This document shows, piece after piece, positions 1 to 11,969 of a DNA stretch of 64,000 bases. The position numbers and the translations under genes are program-made. Positions within the stretch are counted from its first letter, which is position 1. Every line of letters starts with the position of its first letter. Below the pieces are notes generated by a model. It was not told the DNA's origin. It did not search any database and saw only the letters and a list, made by a program, of their open reading frames with translations. The DNA is from Hexactinellida sp. DTS-2022. Lineage: Eukaryota > Porifera > Hexactinellida. The stretch lies in NCBI GenBank assembly GCA_028753945.1, contig JAPNXP010000014.1:4216001-4280000 (forward strand), in the 5' to 3' direction.

Positions 1-2
1 AT

Positions 3-230
3 TTTGAGTCTAATTTGGAGGAATTGAATCTAAAAATGATAAGTGTAAGATTTTGCGATACACCTGCTTACTTTCATCTGGTTAAAAAAGAATTGTAATA
101 GGGAGAAGTTGCCCGAAAAATTACCAGTGCTGTTGAAACTTTTACGAAGATGACGAATTCACAAGTCAGATGCCTTGAAAGAAGGAAAATAATGATCACC
201 TCCAAAATGGACCAATTTTGTCAAATTTAA
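3..230 (+). other. Possible coding remnant, unidentified
   Basis: Two short open stretches in different frames run through here, one from about 3 to 95 and one from about 112 to 230, with amino-acid-like composition (for example RKITSAVETFTKM). I do not recognise the product. The frames are separated by stops at about 96-101, so it is at best a decayed fragment. Positions 231-930 show no gene. Confidence 0.15.
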
Positions 231-933
231 AGAACTACATGGAGAATTTGAAAGTCATTCAGATAAAAAGGTCAGGATACTTTTTCACTAATTAATGTGA
301 ATGCGTAATATGTATACATATTTACAAAATCATAGAGTGATGTAATAAAATAATGTGTAGTCATAGATATAAACGTAGTTCTTCATGTTTAGCAACATTA
401 ATCAATAATGTTTAAATAAAATGATTGTACAAAATAGCATGCGCTAATTACATTTACACTATACTACAGAGAAAAATATTATATTGACATTAATCCAACT
501 TAATTTTTCTAGATTTCTATTATCTGCACAGTTCTGCACTTTACGCCCAAAGTGGTGCGTATTTGGTGCTCCTAAAATGGTGATTTAGTAGTGCATTATA
601 CTATATTGTAAATAACCGAATATTAAATATTCACACAAGCAAACAATCTTGTTTAATTGTTACATAGATCGGATTTTAAGAAGGGAACCCAAATACTTGT
701 ACACAACATCAAGAAAGCTAACTACTCCCGGAACTAAGAACGCAAAGAAATACTTAAGGCCTTATTTGGTTTAAAACATAACACAAAGTCACATAAATGC
801 ACGAAAGGATACCACCTGCAAAACAACTACAAGACCTATCTGGAGTTTATCGTGAACGGAAACAATATGTAACTGTTTTTTTTGTATTTATTACTTCATT
901 CATTAATATATGCTGCTGAATGCTTGAGTAATA

Positions 934-1150
934 GATATATAATCTATCTATCTATGTGTATAATAAATGCACAAATGTTGTGTGTATGTTTGTTTTGTGT
1001 GTTTGACCAGAATTAATAGGAAATCCTCTAGAGATCTGAAAATTTGCATGCAATGATAATTTTTCACTCTGACAACGATCTATTGATTTTCTAAACAAAT
1101 TAACGGGATTATGACGTCGTCAAAGTACATATTTGGGAATAACTCATTCA
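934..1150 (+). repeat. Helitron-like 5' terminal fragment
   Basis: Starts with a TCTAT-rich segment followed by TGTGTATGTTTGTTTTGTGT and a TTTGACCAGAATT block. The same order (TCTATATTATTAA start, GTTTGTTTGTGTG block) recurs on the minus strand at 44550-44645, 34130-34222 and 20800-20841. A 5' TC start after A fits Helitrons, but no Rep/helicase gene is present and no matching 3' end was tied to this copy. Confidence 0.3.
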
Positions 1151-1599
1151 GTTTTTATCCGATTCTACAATAATTTTAGATGCCAAGACAACATACAATG
1201 AGACACACGCACGTCCGGCCTAATTTGCAAAAAATCACAAGGAAAATACGTTAAGTTTATTTTTACGTTTAACAGTAAATGATATTTTTTGTGCGATTGT
1301 TATACAAATCACATCAAGATTACAATTACCACAATTTTATATATAAATACATATTTTATTGTATTTTCAGAATTTATTGAAGAAACTGGATGGTTTCATA
1401 ACTTTAATTTTGTTAGTTAAGAGTAGAAATATCAAAACATTTAACAATGCATGATAAATTGTTTGATTATTAAAAATATTTACAGGAAACATCTATTAGA
1501 GTAGTTAGAAACTACACGGATTTACAAATTTGGACCATTATATATTATAAAGTTTTCAATTTCGAATTGGAATTTTCAACATTCATAAATATGTTTAGA

Positions 1600-2602
1600 C
1601 GTGACCTTCGCTATATAAGGCCTTACTACTGGGTAGATTTTGCTGGACCATGGATTACTTAAAGGCCATTGATTATTAGCTAACATATCTTTATCTCAAT
1701 AGCTAGTATTGACAAACCTAAGAAATGCATTATAATTGTATAGGAAGTTAGGAACATGATATCAGGGCATACATAACACCCTTCAGAATTGAGCTATGTC
1801 ATCATTTGATTGCGTAATCGCTATTTTTGGTGGGTATTATTGTGTTTTTATAGCCCGCTTTTAACATAGTTAGACGCGTTATAAATGTTCAAAATTGGAA
1901 CATGAGGATGTCCATAACTAGTTGAATGAAATATATCGAATCATAAATGGAATGTTGACACATTCCTCGGTTGCCAGGGAAATGCATATTTCTTAAAATG
2001 AGCCTTAACTCAAAAACTATCTATTTTATGTAAACTATGCTAGTTAAGTGCAAATAATCTCAAGAATTAAGTGCAAATAATCTCATTATCTCAAAAAATA
2101 TTGAAGTTAGGCCTAGAAAATGTATTATCAATGAATAGGAAGTTACCAATTGCGGATAGATCAGTACTAGCATAGTTTACATAAAATAGATAGTTTTTGA
2201 GTTAAGGCTCATTTTAAGAAATATGCATTTCCCTGGCAACCGAGGAATGTGTCAACATTCCATTTGTGATTTCGATATATTTCATTCAGCTAGTTATGGA
2301 CATCCTCATGTTCCAATTTTGAACATTTAAAACGCGTTTAACTATGTTAAAAGCAGGCTATAAAAACACGATAATTCCCACGAAAAATAGAGATTACGTA
2401 AACAAATGGTGATATATCACAATTCTAAAGGGTGTTATGTATGCCTTGATATCATGTTCCTAACTTCCTATACAATTATAATGCATTTCTCAGGTTTGTC
2501 ATTACTAGCTATTGAGATAAAGATATGTCAGCTAATAATCAATGGCCTTTAAGTAATCCATGGTTCGGAGTAGTAGTAAGGCCATATATAACGAAGGTCA
2601 CG
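1600..2602. mobile_element. Foldback element FB-A, complete copy
   Basis: Long inverted repeat: left arm 1600-2044 and right arm 2166-2602 are near reverse complements with small indels (both end in CGTGACCTTCG read outward to inward). The 121-bp loop contains a direct repeat of AAGTGCAAATAATCTCA. No ORF. Each arm carries the shared core GGAATGTTGACACATTCC followed by GGTTGCCAGGGAAA (about 1948-1985, mirrored 2218-2256). A half copy is at 30266-31200 and a fragment at 7452-7596. Confidence 0.85.
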
Positions 2603-3679
2603 GTTTAGTGGATATTTTTGAGAAAATAAGCTTAAAGTAATTTTTTTAGGATTTTTTGCAATTTGGGTGGGACGTGCACACGTATACCGATTTCTGGGAG
2701 TATAAAATCACAATGCAACTAATTGGCATTCAGCTCTTACAATTTTGATTCAGTCGTTACACTATTTTGTCATATTATAAAATAGATTGTATTGCATGTC
2801 TCTACAAATTTTATAATTTTCACATTTAATCTGCTCCAGGCATTAACAAAAATGTAACCTCCTACTGCTGCTTCATCAATGCACATATTGAGTTTTGGTG
2901 ATTTAAGCTTCACCTACATTATTTGCGAAATTGGCAAATTGCATACTTTGATTAGTCCAGTTTGCTTCCATTGGCGATGCATTATTAGCTTACGTCAAAC
3001 ACATAAGTATTCAAAATAACACTATCAAAGTTATTCAACGATTTACTGAGCTTTATCTTATGCATAATAATGACATATTGATGAGAATAATGCAGCGATT
3101 AATAATCAAACAATTTATTGTGCAGAAGGTAAGACTTGGATTAGTCAATAAAGTATTTACCTCTTACACTCTTCTGACTAATTCTTCAATTCGAAAGCAC
3201 TCAAAGGTAAGGTACACCCCCCTGTGGGGATATTTGTCCGAGGTTATTCAGGCAACGCAATCCCTATAATGGTGAACCCAGATATGCAGATAATGGAAAT
3301 GCGACCAGCAAGTGCATATTCCCAGTTACGAATTATCACGCAACACTTCAACCAACACTCCTCCGTCGAAAGTGCATTGCGGGAAAAAATGTAACGCAAC
3401 TGACACAAGGATTGGAATTAAATACGTACAAGTGAGTTTATAGCTAATTCCTTGTTTTAGAATTATTGCTGATTTATAATGTAGTGCTGTCTGATATAAG
3501 GGCATAGATTCGGTGTGTGGATTGGTAGGCTCATTGTAGTGGGGGTTCAGATTGGTAGGGAATTTGGTGAGAATTTGCAATAGGATAATTAGAGAATGTT
3601 ATATCCCAATAAATCATTGGTAGGTCATGGCCCTACCAACCCGCCGGAGCTTAAGCCTTTGTGTTAATATAGTAGCAAC
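2603..3679. other. No gene seen (intronic AT-rich sequence)
   Basis: No coding signature, RNA gene or clear terminal repeats recognised. Short open frames here have no recognisable motifs. Confidence 0.5.
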
Positions 3680-4499
3680 TTGCAGGGTTGTAAATAAATA
3701 ATTTATTTTTTTCTCAAATCAAATCAAATCAAATCATTTTGGATTTCGAATAATTTCAAATCATATCAAATCAAATATTTGCTAAGTTGATTAATACGCG
3801 TATTGAGTGTAACACGTATTATACGTAATACGCTATCCATCAGTACGTATTATACGCTAAATTTAGATCAACCAGGGATGTTTTCAAGAGAATCGAGTAG
3901 TATATTTTTAAATATTATTGTAAATACAAGATGCTAGCAAATAATCGAATTTTAACTATATATACTATACTATAACCCGATTAACAATAAAAGAATAACA
4001 ATTAAACCTAAAGTTGTTCAAAGCATATTCCATGAGAGCGATATTATATGTAAGCAGTGGCGGAGCCAAGGTGGGGCATGTGCCCCCCTAAATTATAACC
4101 TGCCTCCCCCCCCACTGACAACATCCATGCCCACTCAGACCTGAAAGTTTAGTTTCGCATATGGCACCAATTATATTTCTTTAGTATTATTATAGATAGA
4201 TATAACTCACTCACTATATATTATTGCAATACATTTTAAGGATTTTGACTATTTGAGAGATATTTAAGATTTAGTATGTTAAAATTTTAGTTAGGAATTT
4301 GAGGAGACAGCCCCCCTGAAATAGTCTTTGCCCCACTCTGCACCCCCCCCCCTCATTTGTGTCTGGATTCGCTCTGTATGTATGTAAGGTATACGTATAA
4401 TTCGTATTATATTATACGTTTTATATGTAATACATATCCAATCAAAGACGCATTAAACAACTAAGAATATTTGAAATATTGATTTGATTGACAACCCTG
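3680..4499. mobile_element. AATC-rich hAT-like nonautonomous element, copy 1
   Basis: Ends read TTGCAGGGTTGT on the left and ACAACCCTG on the right, flanked by gtagcaac (3672-3679) and gtagcaag (4500-4507), a 7/8 target duplication. Just inside the left end is an AATCAAATC array (3716-3775). The body has TACGTATTATACG-type palindromes and is repeated at 6629-7444. It is interrupted by a second element at 4055-4380. A relative with the same ends and AATC arrays is at 42640-43210. Confidence 0.6.
4055..4380. mobile_element. hAT-type MITE nested in the AATC element
   Basis: Begins CAGTGGCGGAGCCAAGG and ends GGATTCGCTCTGTATG, with a perfect 8-bp duplication tatgtaag at 4047-4054 and 4381-4388. 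The homologous uninterrupted site at about 7406-7425 supports the insertion. C-rich internal runs (4100-4110, 4340-4352) are typical of this CAGTGGCGG group. No coding capacity. Confidence 0.75.
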
Positions 4500-4739
4500 G
4501 TAGCAAGGTCTGTTATCAGCGCGGTCTCGACGATGTGAAATATAAACATCTTGAAACCATTAGAATACATGACCAAGTTAAAATAATTACCGACTTCATT
4601 AATTCGCCAAGTTAGACAAGCAAAATAATGTATATTTAATGCAAAATAATGTATATTTCTATAAGGTATATTTTGTATAGCTATTACAATATATTATATT
4701 AATCAAGGAAAACAGAATATAAATAATATATTTATTACA

Positions 4740-4970
4740 ATATCAATGTGGGTCAAAATCCTAAGATATTTGACTACCGTAGGATTTGACCCGGACAATG
4801 GATTCGCTATTAAATATTATATTGTGTGTCAAAATTCTACGATATTTGACTACCGTGTGATTTTGACCTGCAGCATGGATACGCATATAAGGTTTACATT
4901 TCGGGTCAAAATCCCACGCAACAGCCCCCTTCAATGCTTTCCAATTAAAATTATTTTGCTCAATAGGAAT
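4740..4970. repeat. Local GTCAAAATCC-type repeats
   Basis: GGGTCAAAATCC or close variants occur four times with an inverted partner (TAGGATTTGACCC), and the phrase ATATTTGACTACCGT occurs twice about 65 bp apart. It looks like a short inverted or tandem repeat cluster of unknown type. Open frames on both strands here are by-products of the repeat. Confidence 0.4.
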
Positions 4971-5277
4971 TCTGGATGGGTACAAAGCTCAACGGTCCCT
5001 AGACTTAGCGAGAGCCCACAGGATGTAGTAGAATATTTAGAGTAATAGCTAACTAAAATAAAGAAACAAATAATTAAAAAATAAATGAAAACAAGAACAC
5101 ATGATATGTAGCATAAGTATTATGTATAATAAATTATTCGCCGAAACACTATATAGTGAATTAAATGTTGCTTATGAATAATAATATGCTATCTTTAGTT
5201 ATAGGGGGTGCTAAAGCGCCCTAGTGTAATCAATTGAATTTGGGATTCAAAGGCAATTCAGAAGAAAATAACATTAC

Positions 5278-5502
5278 CTGTTGTGAAAAGTATTTGTCAA
5301 TAAGGGTAGCCTCGCTTGACAAGTTAAAGTAATCCTGTGGCGGTTCACTGGCATTTTCATTAACAGTCAACATGTCAAAGTCAGATTTTTCTCTTTTATC
5401 GAAAAATAAAGACGAACCTTTCCTAATAACGACGACGTCCCAAGGATAAACAGATCTTGTACAGGTCATTAATGTTGCGATTATTGCATCGGTAGCATAA
5501 AC
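5278..5502 (-). CDS. EIF3D: eIF3d exon D (cap-binding domain region)
   Basis: A 75-codon exon bounded by acceptor TTTCTTTTCAG (before 5502) and donor CAG/GTAATG (after 5278). The translation [18 protein letters not shown], then YPWDVVV and [18 protein letters not shown], is unmistakable eIF3d. It continues through SEPPQD to [12 protein letters not shown]. In animal eIF3d the stretch between EPPQD and EAT is longer; here only YFNLSS remains, so a loop appears shortened. The reading frame continues a few codons into the intron. The next exon should be left of the window. No internal stop or frameshift, so I consider it functional. Confidence 0.93.
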
Positions 5503-5846
5503 CTGAAAAGAAATATAGAATGAAATAAGTTTGATAAAAATGAGAATAATATACTTCGTAGTTTTAATAGCTCACAAATTTTCAATTTGGATTTAGATTC
5601 TGTCATAATTTGTGTACTAATTTCTTTTTTTAACTCACACTTCAGATTTGGCCCACCTGTTGCGCCACTACAGCTGCAGACAGGTCCGATATACCTAGGT
5701 GCAAGGAAAACGCCTATAACTATCTCTCATCTAATCTATTCTAAGTTTTACATTTTGTTGATGTTATACTAATTGTTTAATATTATCGGCATACAGTAGA
5801 TACCGGATATAAGAACATTATATTGGAAAACAGTTTCCATATAGCC

Positions 5847-6295
5847 CAGAGATGGAACCGGTCGAGATTTTCATGACCCTACCCGACCGTTGCAGTCGGA
5901 AATTTGACCCGATACAAACGGCCGGTCGACCGGTCAATCATAGCTAGCATCAGGGTTTCATCTATACCCCCCCTCAGGGGGGGGTTAGCCCCCCCCTGAA
6001 ATTATTTTTTGAGAAAAAAGACCCCCCTGAGATTTTTTCTGACCCCCCTCTCAGGGGGGGAGTTTAATTAACTATAGCGAAATGTAAATTACCCCCCCCC
6101 TGACTTCAATTGGACTTCGTTAACCCCCCCCTGAGGTGAAAGTCTAGATCCATCACTGGCTAGCATTAATTTATAAATAATAGAATATATCACATAGAGA
6201 TCTCGACTGGCCGGGCAGGGTTCCGACCAGTACCCGATGCGATCCGACCCGACCGTTCGACCGGTGCCGGTCAGATCCGATCGGTTCCGTCTCTG
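5847..6295. mobile_element. hAT-type MITE, middle of the nest
   Basis: Ends CAGAGATGGAACCGGTCGA and CGATCGGTTCCGTCTCTG, with duplicated flanks atatagcc (5839-5846) and atatagct (6296-6303). GC-rich arms with repeated CCGACC motifs. Split by the next element at 5951-6158. Confidence 0.8.
5951..6158. mobile_element. hAT-type MITE, innermost, with C/G runs
   Basis: Ends CAGGGTTTCATCTATACC and AGTCTAGATCCATCACTG, flanked by a perfect 8-bp duplication gctagcat (5943-5950, 6159-6166). The 208-bp body is mostly CCCCCCC/CTCAGGGGGGG blocks that could form hairpins or G-quadruplexes. No ORF. Confidence 0.85.
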
Positions 6296-6816
6296 ATATA
6301 GCTTGTATAATTTATGCCGGTTATAAGAATACTATATGCAGTTACCGACGATGTTCTTAACTTCTTATATCCGGTATCAACTGTAGTTAAATAGTTATCT
6401 CTTCCTCTAGTTTAGTCTCTTCTAAATAAGATAAACAAAGTACTTTCCTTCCACTAATGAAGATGTTTGATAAATATAGCAAGGACCAATTTAATGTTGT
6501 AAAAAACTTGAACATCCATGTTCATTATATTTCAATGTACTCATATTGAAAAGATAGAACAGTTCAGGAACTGTCCTAAACCGTCAAGTAGTTGTTTCTA
6601 TGAAGTGTTTAAAATAGTTAGGTTTTAAGCTAAGTTGATTAATACGCGTATTGCGTGTAATACGTATTATACGTGATACGCTATCCAACAGTACGTATTA
6701 TACGCTAAATTTATGATCAACCAGGGATGTTTTCGAAGTAAATTGAGTAGTACATAAATTTTAATCTTTTTGTAAATACAAGATGTAGCAAATAATCGAG
6801 TTTGTACAATACAGAC

Positions 6817-7319
6817 CAGAGTGGACCATGGGTCATGGCATGGGTCAAATGGGTCACTTAAATTGATGGGTCATGGGCATAGGCGTCGTAACCCGCCCGG
6901 GTGCCCGGAAATGTCCGGGTGGGCCGAAAGGGTTGCCCCTATTCAACTAATACTATACCCGGAGTTTACACGGGCATTATCCGGAATTTCCGGGCGGCCC
7001 TAAGGATTGCCCTTTGCATTTACGACGCCTATGGTCATGGGTCACGGCTCTGTGACCCATGACCCATGACCCATTTGGAATTTCGATGTTCGTCCAGTTA
7101 TTGTACGAATCAAATTAACCCAAATTAACACAGGGTATTTCTTTGATATTAGAAGTCTAAAAGCAAAATTAATTGATTGTCTCACATAATGTTTAGATAT
7201 TAAAAAATAGCTATATAAAAAGGTCAATGGGTGACATGATGGGTCAATGGGTAACTCGATGGGTCAATGGATCACTCGATGGGTCATGGGTCACCAATGT
7301 TGACCCATGGTCCACTCTG
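6817..7319. mobile_element. hAT-type element with GGGTCA repeats
   Basis: Ends CAGAGTGGACCATGGGTCA and TGACCCATGGTCCACTCTG are a perfect inverted repeat, flanked by a perfect 8-bp duplication atacagac (6809-6816, 7320-7327). Arms contain many GGGTCAATGGGTCA-type direct repeats. Contains a second hAT at 6878-7033. Short open frames within it are repeat translations. Confidence 0.88.
6878..7033. mobile_element. hAT-type MITE, CATAGGCGTCG family, copy 1
   Basis: Ends CATAGGCGTCGTAACC and TACGACGCCTATG with a perfect 8-bp duplication gtcatggg (6870-6877, 7034-7041). GC-rich 156-bp body with CCCGGG-type motifs. The same family is nested in the P-like transposase at 16414-16571. Confidence 0.88.
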
Positions 7320-7451
7320 ATACAGACTCTGATACACTCGATTAACAATAAAAGAACAACGATTAAACCAAAAGTTGTTCAAAACAAATTCCAAGAGAGC
7401 GATATTATAAGTAAGGTATACGTATAATACGTATTACATTATACGTATAAA

Positions 7452-7596
7452 CGTTTCCCTGGCAACCGAGGAATGTGTCATCATTCGATATATAATTTCG
7501 ATATATTTTATTCAACTAGTTTTGAGTATTACTAAGAAGTAGCAATTTGAACAATTATAACGCGATTATGATAAAAACAGGCTATAAAAACCAAAA
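7452..7596. repeat. FB-A fragment
   Basis: About 145 bp matching part of the right arm of FB-A (2223-2365), including the core TTTCCCTGGCAACCGAGGAA. Only one arm segment is present. Confidence 0.6.
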
Positions 7597-8314
7597 TTGC
7601 AGCAGTGCAGATACATGCTCATTTGGTGGCACTAAAGTTTGTTATTTTTTAGCCTGTCATGAACGCTTCATGGTGTGAAGAACCATTAGTTAATTGGTCC
7701 GAACCACAAGGAACGGTAGATAAATTTGAAGTTTGTTTCTATCATAAACCATCTTGAGTTTAATGCCATTCATTCATTATGTATTAATAATAAATTATAT
7801 TATTAGTTATTTATTTTAGCAATGTTATCCACGGTGAGTTTGATTTAAGCTCACAAATTCATTATTTAATTTAATTTGCTTTAATCCATGAAATAGTAAT
7901 ACTACAATTAAATAGAAGCCAGCTCGAATTCACAAGTAAATCAATATAATTATCGCAAGTTGAAACAATAGAATTAGATTAACAGTTTACTGAAATTAAA
8001 GTGTGAGTAAACCATAGACTCCTTAAGTAAAGGACTGGAACGTCGCGATCTCGGGGGTTTTAACTTGAGTCTGAGAGGCTCCAATTATATAAATTGATAA
8101 AGCATTAAGTTTCCGGTCTCCAAATGTGATTTTTGGCATATAGGGGTAACTTTTGGCACCCGTCAACAATTTGAGGTTTTCACTCAAAATTTATCACACC
8201 TCGACAAGTTATGACGTCATTGTCACATTTCGAGAACCCTGAAAAGTCACTTAATCGCACATAATTCGCGCACTCTAAGAGATAAAAAACTGAAAATTTA
8301 ATAGAACATGCACA

Positions 8315-8668
8315 TTAATGATGCGGACACTTTGGTCACACCAGATTGCCAATATGCTTACTCATTATCACATGATGACGTAATCACTAAAATTTCACAT
8401 TTTTAAATTTGACTATCTAGGCCTATTTACGCTTTATAATCAATGTTAGAAGTGTATAAACCATACACCAACCACGAAGCGGTTGGTGTGTGGTTGGGTT
8501 CTGCCGCAAAGCGACCTAGCAAGCGAAGCGCACTAGTATATATATATATACTGTAGCATCAATCTATATATATACTAGCGTGCTTCGCGGCAGAACCCAA
8601 CCACACACCAACCGCTTCGTGGTTAGTGTATGGTTTATACACTTCTAACATTGATTATAAATATAATC
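8315..8668. repeat. Inverted pair of Helitron-like 3' ends
   Basis: A + strand block ending in GCGACCTAGCAAGCGAAGCG then CACTAGT (to about 8538) is followed by its reverse complement at 8573-8668. Both include the hairpin-forming CACCAACCACGAAGCGGTTG. A related + strand copy is at 38528-38745 and shares the upstream text from GCGGACAC on. A CTAG-T end after a hairpin fits Helitron 3' termini, but no Rep gene is present. Confidence 0.4.
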
Positions 8669-9120
8669 ACATAATCTGTCGTTGTTATGCAATGTAGAAT
8701 CTTAGTTTTCAATTATAAAATAGAAGCCTACTCGATCTCACAAGTTGAATCACTATAATTATCGCAAGGTGAAACAATAGAATTAGATTTAACACTTTCA
8801 ATTGAACTGAAGTGTTAGTAAACAAAGGAATCTTGCAACTCAATTGTGGCACAAACGAAACCCAATTTAAAAATTCGTGCACTGTGAAAAGGTGTAGAAT
8901 TTAATTCTCTATCGAATGCATATAAATTAAATATTCCCGCACTATTTATTGTTCTTTTTCAAATATTAAACAGGTGTAAAAATGTGTCCAAAAAAATGTA
9001 ATAAAAAATCGTGACCCCAGGTGCACATCTGTAACCCATGAGACACTTATCCTGAAAATTTGGGCTCTTAGTTAATTATACTCTGTTCTGGGGAGAGGCT
9101 ACGGACTAATAATAATAAAA

Positions 9121-9240
9121 AATCCAAAATTGCAGCCTGTGCCGACGCATGTTCCTTAGGTGGCACTATATTTTGGTGGTGGTTTATTGATAGTGCCTCC
9201 AAAGGAACATGATGTCAGCACAGGCTGCAATTTTGGATTT
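9121..9240. repeat. SL hairpin H1
   Basis: Perfect-class hairpin: AATCCAAAATTGCAGCCTGT on the left pairs with CAGGCTGCAATTTTGGATT on the right, around TTTTGGTGGTGGTTTATTGA. Stem about 55 bp with few mismatches. Confidence 0.85.
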
Positions 9241-10024
9241 TTTTTCGCCTAGTCATCATCACTATGAAGGTGTTAAATTATTACAGAAAGGTGTTTCTGT
9301 AGGCAACGACCCTTAGTGAGTTGTAAATTTCGTTTATGCTCACTTCATTTCAAAGATATTCAAGTTTCAGTAGAATATAATAGCTGATGACTCAGCATTA
9401 TTTATGTGAGCTCTGGGTCATCACCCAAAACGAACCGACCCATTTGAATTATATAATTCACAAAATTGTGAAAACACATTTTTTTTACGATGTGTCAAGA
9501 CCCACTTTTATAGGTGTTACGTGGCATAAGGATCAATTGATAAATTGGAAGTTTGTTTCTATCTTATTTGATTTCTGAGATTTATGATATTTAATTAATT
9601 AGTATAAATAATAATTAATATTATTTATTATTTAACACCAATTTCAATGTCAACTTACAATTATTAAATTAAATTATTTTGTCATGAATAATTAATTAAA
9701 ACTAAGTACAATTTGAAAATTCGTGCACTGTGAAAAGGTGTAGAATTTAATTCTCTATCGAATGCATATAAATTGATTATTCGCGCACTATTTATTGTTC
9801 TTTTTCTAACATTAAACAGGTGCAAAAATGTGTCCAAAAAAATGTGATATAATATCGTGACCCCAGGTGCACATCTGTAACCCATGAGACACCTGTCCTG
9901 AAAATTTCAGTTCTTAGTAATTACAACTCTGTTCTGTGGAGACAATACGGACCAATAATAATAATAAACAAGGCAGTAAGATCAGAACTGGGCCACTATA
10001 CTATAGTATAGTCGGCACAGTAAA

Positions 10025-10120
10025 AATCCAAAATTGCAGCCTGTGCCGACGCATGTTCCTTTGGTGACACTATATTTTGGTGGTGGTATATTGATAGTGC
10101 CTCCAAAGGAACATGCTGTG
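10025..10120. repeat. SL hairpin H2, right arm truncated
   Basis: Left stem intact; the right stem stops after GGAACATGCTGTG and unrelated sequence follows. A CACTATACTATAGTATAGTC module precedes it at 9992-10020, and an inverted one is at 10312-10335. Confidence 0.75.
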
Positions 10121-10429
10121 TTTGATAATTCGTGTTCTGACTCTAATTATTCTTGAAAATAATAAATGTCTTATTCTGAGCATTCCGCTAAAAATCCTAA
10201 GATTGCCCAGCCGCTATTAAAACATTTTTCCCCAGCACAAACATCCCTCACTTCTCCGGACTGCGATCCAGATTCTCAGTCCGCTGAAGGCCTAAATGAA
10301 TTTTTACTGTGCCGACTATACTATAGTATAGTGCCCAGTATTGGAATCACTGCCTTTATTATTATTATTATTATTATCGATATTATTTCTCCGTAGACGG
10401 TGCCCTACCCACACCTTAATAAATAAAGA

Positions 10430-11085
10430 GCTAAAACATGGCATGTAGGTGCGATGGGACCGTCTAATTTGCACCTGGGGTTACGATTTTTGACACATCT
10501 TTAACACCTTTCAAATTTTGTCTGGTCCATAACTCAAAAATTGTTTTACTAAACCCCCAAATTTTATTTCACAATTGGATTCGCCATAAAATTCTACGTC
10601 TGATGGGACAAGAAATTTTTCAATAAAGGGGTCAATTTCTGCCATAAATGGGGGTTGAAATTTCTTTGTTTACTCACACTTCAATTTCAGTAAAGTGTTA
10701 AATCTAATTCTATTGTTTCAACTTGTAATAATTATATTGATTTAACTTGTTAAATCTTACTCTATTGATTCAACTTGCGATAATTATATTGATTCAACTT
10801 ATAAATTCCAGCTGGCTTCTATTTAATTGTAGTATTACTAGACAATGGATTAAATAAAATAATATAATATAAGGAATTTGTTGACTCAACTCAACCAACC
10901 GTGGATAACATTGCTAAAATAAATAACTAATAATATATTTTATTATCAATACAAAATGAATGAATGGCATTAAACTCTAGATGGTTTATGATAGAAACAA
11001 ACTTCAAATTCAACAATCGTTCCTTGTAACTCCGACCAATTAACAAATGGTTCTTCACACCTTGGGCGTTGATGACTTGGCGAAA
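10430..11085. repeat. SL distal arms, copy of the FB-F right half
   Basis: Matches 59215-59880 in the same orientation, from GGCATGTAGGTGCGATGGGA through CCAGCTGGCTTCTATTTAAT to CACACCTTG. No coding potential. Confidence 0.65.
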
Positions 11086-11088
11086 GAA

Positions 11089-11208
11089 AATCCAAAATTG
11101 CATCCTGCGCCGACAGCATGTTCCTTTGGAGGCACTATCAATAAACCACCAAAAAAATATAGTGCCACAAAAGGAAAATGCGTCGGCACAGGCTGCAATT
11201 TTGGATTT
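11089..11208. repeat. SL hairpin H3
   Basis: Inverted relative to H1: the variant stem GCCGACAGCATGTTCC comes first and GCGTCGGCACAGGCTGC second. Confidence 0.8.
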
Positions 11209-11256
11209 TTTAACCTCTCTCATGCGCATTATGTAATGAACATAATGAAATATTGG

Positions 11257-11549
11257 CAGGGTTGCCGTGGGTATGTGAATTCCCATGGGGATCCCCATAC
11301 CCATGGGAATGGGATGGGAATGGGAATCAAATTTTCCCTTCCGATGGGATATTCGAATATGGTTTCATTAGGTCATCCTTAATTAATATAGGCTTTACAT
11401 TCGTACGAATCTGCTTTAGTAATTAAATTCGTTTTTATGTATATATTTTACTCCCCTATGGAAATCCTTATGGGGATTCCCATCCCATTCCCACAGGATT
11501 CCTATGGGAATGGAATGGGAATGGAAATTCAAATCCCACGGCAACCGTG
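11257..11549. mobile_element. hAT-type MITE with CCCATGGG repeats
   Basis: Ends CAGGGTTGCCGTGGG and CCCACGGCAACCGTG, flanked by a perfect 8-bp duplication aatattgg (11249-11256, 11550-11557). Arms hold CCATGGGAATGGGATGGGAA repeats that are inverted between the two sides. Confidence 0.87.
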
Positions 11550-11859
11550 AATATTGGACCAATTGGATATTGGCAAAATCACTGACGAATGGATTAATAG
11601 GAGTGAGGTCAGGATTAATCGATTTGTGCTAAGTGAAATAACTTGAGGAATTCTTCAAACAAGTTAATGACATTTATTTGTTTATGATAATATTAATTGT
11701 CTTATATTACACGTATACATCTCAAATACGAAATAAATAATAAATAATCAGAAGTATCTAGTATTGCAATCACGCACTGCATATACTGTATATTCACAGC
11801 ACAATTAGTAAACTAGGATCAAAATAACTTTAAAGTGAGCATAATCTTTGAAAAGAAAC

Positions 11860-11941
11860 TGGGGGGCAGCCCCACCGGTTTTTGGCTCATTTCAAAACAG
11901 GGGGGGCGAGCCCCCCCGCCCCCCCGGAACCTGACGCCCCT
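11860..11941. mobile_element. Partial hAT-type MITE (C/G-rich)
   Basis: Right end reads CCTGACGCCCCTG, the complement of a CAGGGGCGTCAGG start, preceded by runs of C and G. The left end and duplication were not resolved. Confidence 0.35.
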
Positions 11942-11969
11942 GACCACTATAGTACAGTCGGCACAGTAA

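Larger units (their letters stand above)
5794..6383. mobile_element. Tc1/mariner-type MITE, outermost of a three-level nest
   Basis: Termini CAGTAGATACCGGATATAAG and CTTATATCCGGTATCAACTG are near-perfect inverted repeats, flanked by TA on both sides (5792-5793, 6384-6385). A second inner copy of the ATACCGGATATAAG motif lies near 6315-6340. It was split by the hAT element at 5847-6295. A 101-bp relative with related ends is at 34513-34613. Confidence 0.75.
6629..7444. repeat. Second copy of the AATC-element body
   Basis: Matches the interior of 3781-4450 (AAGTTGATTAATACGCGTAT through GCGATATTATAAGTAAGG) but lacks the CAGGGTTGT ends. It is interrupted by the hAT element at 6817-7319 and provides the empty site for the element at 4055-4380. 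Confidence 0.65.

Noticed and set aside
4746..5045. 99-codon frame
   Set aside because: Made of repeated GTCAAAATCC units; an equally long frame exists on the other strand.
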